DNA of 64,000 nt from Sternotherus odoratus (GCA_032164245.1 JAVMKO010000009.1:84796712-84860711), one strand, 5' to 3'; shown: positions 20,670-32,699, counted from the first letter of the stretch. The notes: a model not told the origin generated them from the letters alone. Made by a program: numbers and translations.

Positions 20670-23084
20670 ACTTTAGCAGTCTAAAGGGATTTTAAAAGTG
20701 ATTACATGAAACTGGAAAAAAGCATTCTTATTCTGGAACAACTGTCTCCAAATGGGGCTTATATCAAAGTTTTATTCCAGAAGAGCTATTTCAGTAAATA
20801 TAGAAGTGTAGGCAAGCCCTTAAATTCATACCCACTTGAAGATGCCTTTGTAGTACCAGAGTTATGTAAAGTAGCTTTAGGGCTAGTGAGAATTTGGGCC
20901 TAAATGAAATTAAAAGGTAACCTGTAAAACTGATAGAAGGGAATATTCTTGCACACACCAGTGTAAAATGTGATATCCATTGGCACAGGCCATTGCTGAG
21001 GTAAAGAACTTCAAAATGTCATCTCTTGGATGATAATAATGCAGAAGAACCCCCATCCTTCAGGCCACAAACCAACCACTAAGTGCCTATGACTGGAGGA
21101 ACCTCCCTCCATGGGCAGGTTGCTGAATAATTATCTGTTAGGAGGGTTTTATACCTTCTTTTGATGCATCTAGTAACAAGCACTGTCAAAGAAACGACAA
21201 TGGCCTATTTCCTGTTCCAAACACCACAAACTATCTTGTAAACAAAGAGCCAAATTCAACCCCTGCATGCGTCTTCTGCTGAAGTCAATGGGAGTCACAT
21301 GTATGTTATCAAGGGCAGAAGTGGACTATAATAATAATGTGAACAAACTGCTACTGTTTGGATGACATCTCTATATCGCTGTTTGCTAGCAAAAGTAATC
21401 CCATAACACTTCATTTTTAACATACAGAACCTACCTATAAAAATCAGTGCGAGCAATGGGCTCCTGGCCTTTTCAGAAGACTAGAGAAACCTAAATTACA
21501 AAAAATGTGCCCCCACTTTTGTGTGTGTGCAGTGGCTCCAGGGTTTCCCCTGAGCAATGAAGTTGTTTGCTTAGCCTTTGTCCCTGGCTTTAAGTCTTTG
21601 ATGCTGAAGTGTAAGCTGCGTGGAGGATCAGCCCAGACCCTCTATCTAAACTTGGAATGAGGCCCCCGCGGTTCCCAAGGTCCCTTCCAATTGTAATGTG
21701 TTAACCAGAATGTATTTCAATCTGCCCCCTCTAGGCACAACCAGTGCAGTGGGAATTGACTCAGTCTATGTGCTGGCTCTTATGACCTCCACTGCAAGAA
21801 TTTGGTGGCTTCATGCAGTGTATTCGGAGAGGGAAGGCGGGAGTAACAAACTGTCCTCTCATGTATGATCTTTTCAGTGCTGTGCGGTTGGATTCACTGG
21901 CCACTCTCATGCCGTTCTGTTTCCTACCTTGCTGACCTCACAGGAAGAGGCAGAATGAAGAGACAACCGAAGCAGAATATTAAAAGGCTTAATGCCCACA
22001 TTGGTAAGTCTATTAAAAGTCCAAAGCCTTGCACAGCCAGCAATGGGTATGAACATTACAACGTCTTGTTCCTGTGACACAGACTGTAGGGGGACGCTAA
22101 ATGAGAGCTTAAATCTTTAGCACCGTTCCCTTCACTCTCTGTGCAGACGTCCTCCTCACAAGCAGCACCGTCGGAAAGTGCCCTGAAATATTGTTCAACC
22201 ACCCTCCGCCATCAGTCTACTGCACTCTGGCTCTTTGGGGCCCTTTAAGAACTCAAAGTTCAAAGGGCACACAAACAGTCTGCACAAAGGGGCCCATTTA
22301 TTGAGTTCTCCGATACAGACTATCGCTCTAGGCCCCAGGCAGTTCAGTATCTCTCTCTTGATTAGCACAACGTAACACAAAATAAACTCAAAGCGTCTTC
22401 ATCCCAGCGGGGATTTCTGCTCTCCCCTGCTTGCTCTTTCTCAAGCTGCCTGCCTGGAGAGTTTTCTCCCACTCACTCCTGTTTCTTCACCTCTTTTTCC
22501 TGCCAACTCAGCACCCTGCTGGGTTCATCTTGCTCCCTACAGTGTTCACAGACCTAGGTGCCATTCCCTGGGCTCCCTGCTCCTCACTTCTGTGACTTGC
22601 TGCTCATTTTATCCTGGGATCACCGTATTCAACTCAGGTACGGCTCATCCTGTAAGGTTTAGACCCAGGTCCTCCAAACCACGTGCAAGCCACCCTATGA
22701 CATGCCCGGTCTTTGTAACCCAACTCACCAAAACATCTTCGGCTTCCTTTTGTTTTCAGGAAATAAACTTTCCCATTGTTGTGTCTCCTTAGGACACTGC
22801 AATATACATATGGAGGATTTCAGCAGGAAACACTCCTGGCCTTCTCTGGAGTTCAAGGACATGGCTGTGACATACCAGGACACAAGCCAGTAAGACGGAG
22901 ACAGACTGGGGGGCTGTGTCACCCTGCCCTGCAACTTTGGGTGCCTTGCTATAGCAGCTCCCACCTGGGCCCCTCACAAACAGCCTCCAGCATGCAGGGC
23001 ATCCCCGGGATGTCTGTGCAGAACTGCACCCAGCCAGCCACACCCTGGCTCTCACCAGCCTGGGTTAATATGAGGACAGAAGAA
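20670..23084. other. no gene recognised
   Basis: Mostly unique-looking. 21276-21305 (GAAGTCAATGGGAGTCACAT) matches a motif recurring near 27125 and 42806, likely one ancient repeat family. 22385-22600 is pyrimidine-rich. None of the open frames looks like a known protein. Confidence 0.35.
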
Positions 23085-23235
23085 TGATCGTACTGGATCA
23101 GATCAAAGATCCATTCAGCCCAGTATCCTGTCTACCGACAGTGGCCAATGCCAGGTGCCCCAGAGTGAGTGAACCGAACAGGTAATGATCAAGTGATTTC
23201 TCTCCTGCTATCCATCACCCCCCTTTGACAAACAG
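23085..23235 (-). mobile_element. CR1 3' end fragment, minus strand
   Basis: The plus strand shows the complement of a CR1 3' UTR: ATCAAAGATCCATTCAGCCC, AGTATCCTGTCTACCGACAG, TGGCCAATGCCAGGTGCCCC, then AACAGGTAATGATCAAGTGA and a trailing GACAAACAGA. It is the same subfamily as 5344-5446 and 15800-16001. Confidence 0.88.
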
Positions 23236-23239
23236 AAAT

Positions 23240-24140
23240 GAGGGTTACACTTCAGGGTGACCCCAGCATACCCCCAGTCCCAGATCTTCCCCCAGAAATG
23301 TATGTTCTGTATACCTAGCTCCGTTATTCCTTTAGGAAATAAGATGCCATCTTCTTATCTTAAATAGCTATGCAGACACTTCAATTTAACGTACTGGCTT
23401 AGATAAAATAGCAAAACACGTTTATTAACGACTCAGAGAAACATTTTAAGTGAGTACAAGTAATGAGGCATAAAAATTAGAAATGGTTACAAGAAAAATA
23501 AAGATTAAATGTTTACTAGTATCTACTTACAAAGCTATCTTAATTACAAAGCAAATGTTCTCACCGTATGCTCCAGCAGATTACGGATCAAGCTCAGGTC
23601 AGGACTCCTCACCTAGAGTCCAACAGCTATTTCCTTCTCAGATGTGGAGAGTGAGGTGGGCAGGGTAAGAGAGAGGGTGCCTTCGGGTGTTTGTCCCTCC
23701 TTTCTATAGTTTCAGTACCCTTCCTGAAAAACATCTTCAGCTGACACCCAGGAGACAAACAGTTTATATGGAAGGATATTCCCTGCTGGGTTTTTTCACC
23801 TGTTGAAATTGAATTTCCTTTGTTTTCCCTCCCTGCTTGATTATTCTGTTTACTGCTTGAATACAGATTAAGACAAATACACATTGCTTCCTTTGTTTAG
23901 GACAGACCTGACTTCTGCCTAGGCAGGTTATGAGGTTTGGAACATGTGTTAATAACACCCTATAGGGAAATCTCACAACTTCCCATACAATGTTGCCACA
24001 CATATTTTATCAGGATAATACTGACCCGCAAATTATGAATTTTCAGATGATACCTTACAAGGCATCTCTTGTACAAAGGTTCTTACAATAGTGTGTAGGG
24101 TGTGAATATACGGGTGAACCGTGTCACAACTGTCCATGTA
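23240..24140. mobile_element. LTR-like interspersed repeat, unclassified
   Basis: I recognise the 23700-24135 text (CACCCTATAGGGAAATCTCAC, AATACTGACCCGCAAATTATG, CAGATGATACCTTACAAGGC) as a high-copy reptilian repeat resembling terminal parts of LTR elements. The upstream GTTTATTAACGACTCAG block belongs with it. No gag, pol or env coding text is visible and I could not delimit TG...CA ends. The class is inferred from memory of the repeat, not from structure. Confidence 0.4.
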
Positions 24141-24478
24141 TTTCCTTAAGATAATACTGAATACATCCCTTACTAACATGCCTAACATAACCCACTGCTG
24201 TTGCTGGAGCATGGACTGCTGCCCTGATTCACCTCTTCTGGTCAGGAGAGTCCTGTGTCTGGCGATATAACACTGAACTAAGACTAACCTTTGCTTCTCC
24301 CTAGCCCACAAACTAAGGTCAGGCTGCTCAGAGTACCAGCTACAAAGACGGTGAAACATCAAGAGTAGGTAGGAATGGGTTAACTTGGTTCTCTTCCCCA
24401 GTGTCTGAAGAATTACTGCATGGCCACACTTTCTTGCATGCTTTTCTGGATTACGTTTAACACCTGCTGATCTATTTA

Positions 24479-25409
24479 CCGTATTTTTCGCCCTATAAGA
24501 CGCACTTTTTCTTCCCCAAAACGGGGGGGGGGGAAGTTGGTGCGTCTTATAGGGCGAATGTGCGCCCCGGTTCCCCCCTCCCCGCCGCGGGCGGGCTGCC
24601 GGGGGCGCTCCAGAGCCACGCCACTGGGCAGGCAGCGCTCTGGGGAGAGACGCAGGGCTGCGCGCCTCTGCGGAGCTGCGCTGCAGAGCATCTAGGTCCG
24701 TCTGTGCTGCTGCTCTGAGCAGCATAGTAAGGGGGCCAGGGCCAGGTGGTTGGATCAGCGGCAGGGAGCCCCATGGCGGGGGGGGGGGAGAGTTGTCAGG
24801 GACAGGGAGCAAGGGGCAGTTGGATGAAATGGAGGTTCTGCGGGGGTGGTCAGAGGACAAGGAACGGGAATGTTGGATAGGGTGTGGGAGTCCTGGGAGT
24901 CTGTCAGGGTGTGGATAGGGGTTGGGGTAGTCAGGGGACAGGGATTGGGTAAGGTGTGGGGTCCTGGGGGAGGAGTTAATGTGGGGGGGGGTCTCTGAAG
25001 GAAACAGCCAGGGGACAAGGAGCAAGGGGGGTTGGAGGGGTTGGGGATTCGGAGGGGGGGCAATCGGGGGTGGGAAGTGGGAGGGGTCCCGGCAGCCCGC
25101 CCGCGGCGGGGAGGGGGGAACCGGGACGCTCCCGGCAGCCCGCCCGCGGCGGAGACGGGGGAGGGGCGGCGGCGCAGACGGCGGGGGGGGGGTAGGCGGA
25201 CCCGGCAGCCTGCCTGCGGCGGGGAGGGGGGGGTGCAGTTGCGGGGACTAGGGCAGGGGTGCAGCCAGCAAGGGGGGGGGGTCGGCGCTTTTAATAAAAT
25301 CTGCGGCTTTTCGGCGGAGGGGGTACAGAATCTTTTTTTTCTAGATTTTCCGCCTTTAAAATTAGGTGCGTCTTATATGCCGGAGCGTCTTATATGGCGA
25401 AAAATACGG
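24479..25409. mobile_element. 931-bp TIR element flanked by TA, GC-rich interior
   Basis: Terminal inverted repeats start CCGTATTTTTCGCC and end GGCGAAAAATACGG, flanked by TA at 24477-24478 and 25410-25411. Subterminal TATAAGACGC text continues the TIR. At the left end TTCGCCCTATAAGACGCAC is followed about 30 bp later by its own complement, giving a terminal hairpin. At the right end GCGTCTTATAT occurs as a direct repeat. The interior is very G-rich, with about three copies of a CCCGGCAGCCCGCCCGCGG block at 25088-25230 and an inverted copy at 24583-24606. No transposase is encoded. TA flanks suggest Tc1/mariner-type integration; the family is not established. Open frames crossing its edges are artefacts. 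Confidence 0.8.
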
Positions 25410-25544
25410 TAAATAAGGTGTTTTGGGGGTACAGAAAGCATCTAGACCTGAGACTATATTTCAGTATCCTGCAGTTATGGTAAAAACTTTACAATACTTG
25501 GAGTTAGAGGATAATTATGGAGTAACTAATAAGTATGAAGTAGA

Positions 25545-25705
25545 CAGTGACTGAAGTGGTTAGAGCAGGGGACTGAGATTCAGGATCTGTCTCTCTTATG
25601 ACCTCTGGGTCACCTTTGCCATATCAGTTTATCCCAAGACTTCAGTTCAGTCATCATAAGAACGAGTACAATGCCCAGTACACACACTGTACATCACTAT
25701 TGTGA
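25545..25705 (+). mobile_element. MIR-like SINE, decayed
   Basis: GTGGTTAGAGCAGGGGACTG, GATTCAGGATCTGTCTCTC (B-box-like GATTCAGGATC) and GACCTCTGGGTCACCTTTGCC match the MIR-like order. The tail is degraded. It abuts the PLE at 25709. Confidence 0.55.
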
Positions 25706-25762
25706 GGGTAACAAAGAGTCCTGTGGCATCTTAAAGACTAACTAAAGTATTGAAGCATAAGC

Positions 25763-25790
25763 TTTCGTGGGCTAATACCCACTTCGTCGG
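25763..25790 (-). other. hammerhead-like motif, copy D
   Basis: On the minus strand, CCGACGA (25784-25790) precedes a perfect hairpin, GTGGGTAT/TAGCCCAC, and then GAAA (25763-25766). The box departs from CUGANGA at U4. This is the copy attached to the GIY-YIG gene, so it anchors the motif to a PLE. Confidence 0.5.
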
Positions 25791-25897
25791 ATGCAAGCAG
25801 TGGAAGTGTGCAGGGGTAGGTATAGATAAGTAGGCAAGAACCAGGTAGGAGATAACAAGGTTAGTCCAATCAGGCTGAACCATCTTGTTATCTCTAA

Positions 25898-26628
25898 TCA
25901 GGGAGGGTGAGGTATTCCTCTAGCAGCTGAATTGGAGGTGTGAACTCGGAGAGAGGAGAAACTGTTTTTGTAATTAGCAAGCCATTCAAAATCTTTGTTC
26001 AATCCCAGACTGATTGTGTCAAATTTGCAAATGAATTGCAGCTCTGCAGTTTCTCTTTGCAGTCTGGTCTTGAAGTTTTTTGCTGCAGCATGGTGACTTT
26101 TAAATCTGTAATTGTGTGTGCAGGGAGGCTGAAGTGTTCTCCTACAGGTTTTTGTATATTGCCATTCCTGATATCTGATTTGTGTCCATTTATCCTTTTT
26201 CGTAGGGACTGTCCAGTTTGGCCGATGTACATAGCAGAGGGACGTTGGTGGCATATAATGGCATATATGACATTGGTAGATGTGCAGGTGAATGAACCAG
26301 TGATGGTGTGGCTGATCTGGTTAGGTCCTGTGATAGTGTTGCTGGTGTAGATATGTGGGCAGAGTTGGCATCGAGGTTTGTTGCATGGATTGGTTCCTGA
26401 GTTGGAGTTATTATGGTGCGGTGTGCTGTTGCCGGTGAGAATCTGCTTCAGGTTGGTGGGTTGTCTGTGTGCCAGGACTGGTCTTCCTCCCAAGGCCTGT
26501 GAAAGTGAGGGATTATTGTCCAGGATGGGTTGTAGATCACTGATGATGCGTTGCAGAGGTTTTAACTGAGGACTGTAGGCGATGGCCAGTGGTGTTCTGT
26601 TGTTTTCTTTCTTGGGCTTGGAAAACAA
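25898..26628 (-). pseudogene. PLE GIY-YIG endonuclease domain, frameshifted
   Basis: This encodes the C-terminal part of a Penelope-like element protein. In the first frame (26628 to about 26080), residues 82-90 are a cysteine cluster (C82, C87, C90), typical of the zinc-binding linker. Residues 120-136 carry the paired motif VIY...YIG, with R and H in SLRKRINGH at 141-149, and GEHF at 163-166 supplies the glutamate expected in this nuclease fold. The domain makes the nick used for target-primed insertion. Near 26076-26081, a run of six T on the plus strand, homology passes to another frame, which reads RETAELQFICKFDTISLGLNKDFEWLANY and stops at 25898. A single indel in a homopolymer explains this. 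The N-terminal RT is missing, so the copy cannot be autonomous. Confidence 0.85.
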
Positions 26629-26630
26629 CA

Positions 26631-27254
26631 GAACCCCACTGGTTCTGCGCCGTGTGCAGGGTCAGGAGAGGCAGCAATCTCACTATTTTATCTAATTTCT
26701 TGTTTCCTTCCCAGATTTTTTCCCTCGTAACATCCAGAGTAAAAATGAAGCCCCGCCTCCAGGAGGAATACAATAGTTATTTAGCAGGCACTGACATCCA
26801 CTGTATACTGTGGTGAAAATGTCAGAACATTGGGGTACTATGTTTATTCAAGGATCACTAGAGACTGCTGGTGCACTCTCAATGATTTCACTTATTTTCC
26901 CTTATGCAATCTGTGCCCATTCTCCCTAACATACAGCTGCTTTTATTAAACAGTAACTAGGCATTTTATATCAGCCAACTGTCCGTTCAGCAGAGACTGA
27001 AGAACTTTTCTTGGAGACAATCACTATGCTACTCAAGTACCACATATTGTGGTGGATTTGAATACTCACGTGGAGTAAGTAAAGGTTGTGAAATTCAGGA
27101 TTAAGAATCATCTGCTGAACTGATGTTGATTTCACTGGGGCTATTCCCAGAGTAAGCTATTATTTATGTGAGTAAGCATGGCAGATTGTCTCCAATTGTT
27201 TTCTATTCTGGGATACACAGAACAAACTGTGTATCAAGATATTTAGGATAACTG
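26631..27254. other. no gene recognised; ancient repeat trace
   Basis: 27120-27185 (TTGATTTCACTGGGGCTATTCCC, TATGTGAGTAAGCATGGCAG) resembles an old amniote repeat also glimpsed near 21276 and 42806. The rest looks unique. Confidence 0.35.
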
Positions 27255-27795
27255 TACCAGGTCTGATTCTTATCTCAGTGAGAATGGTGTAAATTAGGAG
27301 CAACTCTACTGAATGCAATGGAATTACAGCAGGGGTGAAAGTAAAATTTGTTTCTTACCAGTACTGGGGGCAGCCCTTCCCCCCCGTAAGGGGCGGGGCC
27401 TCTGGCAGAAGGGTGGGGGATCAGCGTCCCCTGCCGTCCCGCCCGCCTGCATTGCTGGATAGTTGCTCCTCCCTCCCCCCCATCAGCACCCCGGGGCAGG
27501 GGCAAAGGGGCAGGGATGTTAAAGCACTGCATGGCAGCACTTTAAGCAGGGTCCTTTTGCCGCAGCAGCGCTTTAATGTCCCTGCCCCTTTTGCGCCCCT
27601 CCCCCATCAGCGGACCTGGCAGGGCTGCTGCTGGGTGAGGCGGGGGGACACAAAAAGAGCAGCGCTTTAAAGTAAGGCGCTAGGGGCCGGTACAGGTGGC
27701 CAGATTTTACCGCTACACCATACCAGCCCGTACCGTCTTACTTTCACCCCTGAATTACTGTAATTAGAGGGAGTGAGCAAGATTAGAAGAAAACC
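27255..27795. mobile_element. ancient repeat interrupted by a hAT-type element
   Basis: GGTCTGATTCTTATCTCAGTG, GGTGTAAATTAGGAGCAACTC and TGAATGCAATGGAATTAC before 27330, and TGTAATTAGAGGGAGTGAGC after 27760, read as one palindromic old repeat when the insert at 27330-27752 is skipped. The family is inferred from memory of an abundant amniote repeat of the form (GGTGTAAAT...ATTTACACC). Confidence 0.45.
27330..27752. mobile_element. hAT-type non-autonomous element, 423 bp
   Basis: Terminal inverted repeats CAGGGGTGAAAGTAA and TTACTTTCACCCCTG. Flanks are AATTACAG (27322-27329) and AATTACTG (27753-27760), an 8-bp duplication with one mismatch, as expected for hAT transposition. Subterminal parts contain CCAGTACTGGG on the left and CCATACCAGCCCGTACCG on the right. 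The interior is GC-rich without transposase. I recognise the termini as a common turtle element. Confidence 0.88.
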
Positions 27796-30439
27796 TAGTA
27801 AGTAAAAAGCTACATCTGGTTAGAATCCACCCCTTCGTTTTGGTTGCATCTTGACTTATGAAGCTGGATCTAGGAATAAATGGTGTCTAGGGAGCTGAAG
27901 ATAAGGAGCTTACAAAAATCTAATTTTATGGTGCATTCTCTTAAAATTTTATTTTATTTTAAAAGGCACTGGAAATTAAACACATTACTTAACCTAATTA
28001 CTGCCCCGAAGGCAGCAGTGAATAATATTAACGGATTTTTTTTCCATGGCAGGTAGCTACTAGCAAATTAACCAAGTGAATTAATTAGATGTATTAAAGT
28101 GTATGGCATCAGCTAGACATGTATCCTGCAGAAACCAGAGGTGTGATGAAAATTTGATTTTGTTGGCAGTCACTATGAACTGGGTCCAGGCAACATTTAT
28201 CCAAACACCTCCAGCCAAAAGGGTCATTTTAATTCAGTGATATGCATTGTAAAAAGGGTGAGTTAAACTCCCTCCTGTGCTCCAACCAGACTTATCATCA
28301 TCGCATCCCAGTATTTAGCAATAAATGTTTTGCCCTGTTCCACTTAGAACCTAAACTGGAAAGTGTAAGATTTTCTGGTGCTCCAATCAGCCTCCAGCCA
28401 TGATACATTTCATTTTATACCTACTCTGAAGCAATTACGTTCTGAACTTGCTTATGTCTCATAGCGACCACCCTTCTAACTTCCCTGAAAGAACATTGCA
28501 CATTTTCAAAGAAATAAAAGCTTTGTAAATCATGGGTGTGCTAGAAAATTGGAGTGTTCTCATAAGTGCTTGTTAGAGAGCGGAAAAGGGAGGAACTGCA
28601 GATCCATACAACCTAATGCTCCCACAGATCAAAGGAAAACAAGTCAGATGTCACAGTGTGCCAACCAATCAAATTTACTGGGCGGAATCCCCAGGAAACT
28701 CTACTGTTTCCCAGATCACCGCATACAATACTGAGAGCCTGATTTTAGGAAGAGCGGAGTACCCTCCTTTCCCACTGAAGATCCGTCCTACTTCACGTAC
28801 ATTACTATCTCCTCTCTGTGCCATTCAGCCCCAACCTCACTCTGGGAGCTCTATAGTTAGGCTTGGAAGGATTCGATGTTCATTGGTAAATGTCGGGACA
28901 CATCAATTTCACCATGCACAACTGACAACAAAATACTTTCATCAAAATTTACAGAAAGGCAAAGCAAGGAAAATGTTCCTTGCAGTTGGATTTATGGATA
29001 TTTACTTTGCATACTTTGACATACGATGCTTACAATTTGTCTTTTAAGGGTTATAACGCTTTAACTTTTTGAATCACAGCATCATTAAGTAATCATGGTC
29101 CGACATGCCTCCCACTCAATCTCACACAACTGGGAAAATATAAATACATAACAATCTAAAAAAAGTGCTTAAAATAAACATTGATATTATCCACTGAAAT
29201 GATAGAAAATCAAAATTCAGTTCTGCCAAACCTCATTAGAGTTAATGACACTAATGTCACTGATGACACTCATTACTATATGGTCTAGGAATCAGGGATG
29301 GGATCACACATACTAGCATTTCCAGTTTGGTTCTATTTTCCCTGGAAAAAATGTTTGTTGCCACCAGGGTTCAGTGTAATGTGGCAAACGTCTTACCAGG
29401 GAGCAACCTCCAGGTGCAAAACTGTGCACAAGACAAGCTAATACTAGAGAGAAAGTCAGAGACGCAGAGGAGATCAGCTGCGACACAAATACACAATGGA
29501 CGTATTCATTATTGGTTGCCAATCTTTCCTCTCAGTAACTTCAGCCTATGTACTGGCATGGAAAATGCCAGGTGACAGATTCAACTGCTTTCTGCTGGTT
29601 CTGATAGGCAACCAACAGGCCAGTTAAAGAAGGCGCCATGTTTGGTTAGCATTCCCACAGCTCCTTCGAGTGACTCTAGGTTTTTATGGCCAGGGTGCTA
29701 AACAGCATCAATGTTTTTCAGAATTACAACTTCACCACAGATTAACCCTAATGTAGATTTTTTCCACCACATTCAAACACTGTCTGCTCAAGACTAGAAG
29801 ACAGAAGTCTTGCATCCAAGATCCCTCTAATCAGGGCTTTGAGGCCCCCCTTTAAAGAGTCACCCCAATGTTTCTTTGGAAAGGTAACTGTCCAACTAAT
29901 GCTGATTTGGTTGGTACTGCTGGTGTTTTCTGTTTTGTTCACATTTTGTTCACATTAACCATGCAACACCCCGTGAACAATACACATATAGATGAGCAAA
30001 ACTTTCATTATGGACTCCCCCAAACACACAAAAATCAGGCCCATAAATCTTTTGAGGAAACTGGGCCACATTCTAAGAAAACTTGAACCGATGGTACCAT
30101 TCTTCATTAAATAACTCAAAACTCATTGCCTGGGAGGGTTTTGATTAAAGTAAACATGGGGCAGAGAGGCGGAGTTCAGATCTGGATTAGGCTCTCGGGA
30201 GTGTTTGGAATTTGGGTTCAAGACCAAATTAGGGCCGGGGTTTGGATTTGTTAGGTATTTTTTTCAACTCAAGAAATTTAATCATAGTTACGTGTTCTAA
30301 CCTGGTTTTTAAAAAACATCATTTCATACCCATATCTGAATCCAGAAATAGGACCGGGGAGAGTGACATGTTTATTAAGTCATCAGACAAAATGCTGATG
30401 TCTCTATGGAATCGGCAACCGCAAGGCAGCAGCTGTTCC
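27796..30439. other. unique AT-rich DNA, no gene
   Basis: No coding signature. 27950-28240 is AT-rich with several TAATTA-type words (CTAATTACTG, AATTAATTAG). 28855-28960 includes GGCTTGGAAGGATTCGATGTTC, which resembles a sauropsid repeat I cannot name. Confidence 0.35.
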
Positions 30440-30560
30440 TAAGAGCAACTTTGTCCCATGTGGCGGAGCTGGCAGGCAGAAAGTTAACATTTAGCTCCGG
30501 CAGGATCTGAACCCGTCAGTAACAGGCGGTGCTGAGTCAGCAGTTATGCATTCTATCCAG
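30440..30560 (-). mobile_element. MIR-like SINE trace, minus strand
   Basis: The plus strand contains GCAGGATCTGAACCCGTCAG, the complement of a tRNA-type B box (GGGTTCAGATCC), followed by GGTGCTGAGTCAGCAGTTATG, which fits the A-box side of a MIR-like SINE in reverse. Confidence 0.5.
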
Positions 30561-32570
30561 AGACTACGGATGGAAAGGAACTTCTGCCTTTACATTAATT
30601 ATTTAATATACTTGACACAACCCTTATGTTCGCAATATGGATCTGCACAGAAAAACTGTTAACTACCCCAGATCTCAGCAAATTTTAATAGTTACAGAAC
30701 ACAGAGGAAGAACTTGTCAACAGCAGCAATTATTTAAAGCTGTTAGCACTTTCAGGCATGAACAGCTTTGTACAAAATCCCTCTTTATCTCTGGCTCAGG
30801 CTCTCCATTAGCAATGTCTGGCTATCCCAGGTACATATCTGAAGCAGAGCCATGAGTAGAGAGGGCACCTGGATAACCATATTGAGCAAGGCAGCTTCTC
30901 CAAATTTCCTGGGTTGGCATCAGCGTTCCAAAAGCAATGATATGCCTCTGGGAACAATATCACCGTTGGTATGCGTGCATAGGCAGCTATTCAGGACAGC
31001 CACAGGTACAGTTCTTCAGATTTCCAACCAACACACAACCAGGAACCGCCCTGCTGATGCTGATAGACAACCACCCCCTGGCTGAGGACAACTATTTGTC
31101 TCCCTATAGCAGCACAAAACCACACCTGTTATTGGGATCATGGGAGGGAATACAAATGCTCCCCAGTAAGAAGCTTTATGGTAAATTTCACTCCTGAATA
31201 CACTTTCGTAGCTAGGTTACAACTCTGACCACAGTCAAAATGATGAATTTCCAATGTAAATACTTAACCCTCGGTGTCCCTTTCCAAGCCACGGGAACTT
31301 ATTAAAATATGCCAGTAACAAAGGGTTACATTGTTGTCAAGAGCTGAGAGCTTCTGGATTCTTATATTGCAATTCCACACACATCGGCCACTGCGGAATC
31401 TCTCTAATGTCTGTCTGGAAGAAGGTTGATAAAACTGCACAACTCTCAGTTATGTTAACATGAGATACACCTACACAGTGCTGGAGGAAGACAGAGCCAC
31501 CTTTATCACAGCCAGGTCAGTGAGCTACTGCCTCTTTCTCTGGAGATCACCATCAAGAACAGTTTGGAAAATGTCAGCAGAAAATTCTCAAGAAAAGCCC
31601 CAAGGTCCAACTTGATCTTTGCCTCTCTACCACAAAGGAGCCAGTCAGGGTTTTCCAGTGAAAAGCAGAGACAGACGGGGATACTTTGGGAATACATGGC
31701 CCCAGAACAAAGCTTGTTTCCCCCTTCCATTACCCACAGCCATTGTTACCAGCTGCACACCAGCAGCTAGGTTTCTTGGGCCTACAAAATCAAAGAACAT
31801 CACCACATATTCTACTGGCACCTTACCGAGTCACGTGCTCTTTACATAGATACAGATCTCTCTTGTACAGAGCACTTCTGTAACCCCAAGGCATGGCGGG
31901 AGATGGTTACTGTGACGTGACAGCTGAGGACTGTATGAAAACCTAGTGTGAGGGAGGCCAGAGGGAAGTCTGGAAGTGCCACTAAGTTATTGGTAACCAG
32001 CCAAACTTCCTGGATCACCCAGTGCTAGGAACACACCTAAGGCCTTGGTCCCACTAAAGGTCTTGGCAGGACAGCCCCTGCACTCCCTGGTCTCTGCCTG
32101 CAGAGAACAGCTAGCAGGTGTGTGTTTCTTTTCCTTTCTGTCGCATCCCCAACCTGAACTCAGATCTCTGGAGTTTAAGGGCTACTGTATGAAACACCGA
32201 AGAACCTTCAGAAGAGAACTCTGCCCTCAGTACCCACCCTCAGGGCCTCTGGGTTTATTTGGAATTGCGCCCGATGTACCTCCATTCCCCCCAGACATTG
32301 TTACTGGATATTTTCCTCCGGCCAGCCCTCCTCTCAGCACACACCAATCAAACCATTCTGGAGCTGCACTTCCCAACCAACAACTGCCACGTAAAGTCAG
32401 ACAGCACCTAGCTATTCCCAGCTCCTCCCATCTCTGGTTACTGAATGGGGCGGGGGAGAGAAAGAAACAAACCCAATAAAAACCACGACACTAGCATGTG
32501 ATCTGCAAACAATGACATTGTTCACTTTGGTTCTACATTCTGTCTCTTCCCCCGACTCTTCGGCTGTCCT
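30561..32570. other. nothing recognised
   Basis: Unique-looking sequence. No gene-like frame and no clear transposon ends. Confidence 0.4.
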
Positions 32571-32575
32571 GTACC

Positions 32576-32695
32576 CTTAGACTGTAAGCTCTCTGGGGCA
32601 GAGGCTGTCTCCCAGGGTTCGTTTGTACAGCGCCTTGCACACTGGGGTCTTTGTCTCAGAAGGGTCTCTACCCACTGCCAGTACAACAAGCAAAG
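32576..32695 (+). mobile_element. SINE/LINE tail fragment
   Basis: TTAGACTGTAAGCTCTCTGG, GGGCAGAGGCTGTCTCCC and TTTGTACAGCGCCTTGCACA followed by CTGGGGTC match the tail region of an abundant amniote retroposon. The same block is seen at 51370-51480. Assignment to the MIR-like family tail is inferred. Confidence 0.6.
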
Positions 32696-32699
32696 AACG

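Larger units (their letters stand above)
25709..26630 (-). mobile_element. Penelope-like element, 5'-truncated
   Basis: On the minus strand the element enters inside its coding region near 26630, carries a GIY-YIG reading frame, then a non-coding terminus with the AGCCCACGAAAGCTTATGC box and ends near 25709 at TTAGTCTTTAAGATGCCACA-like text. Reverse transcriptase sequence is absent, so the RT half was lost or never copied. The terminus matches those at 5748-5930 and 11296-11400 and ties them to PLEs. Confidence 0.85.

Noticed and set aside
24033..25025. 330-codon minus-strand open frame rich in proline and serine
   Set aside because: It runs across the edge of the TA-flanked element at 24479 and through its low-complexity GC-rich interior. 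Composition explains its length.
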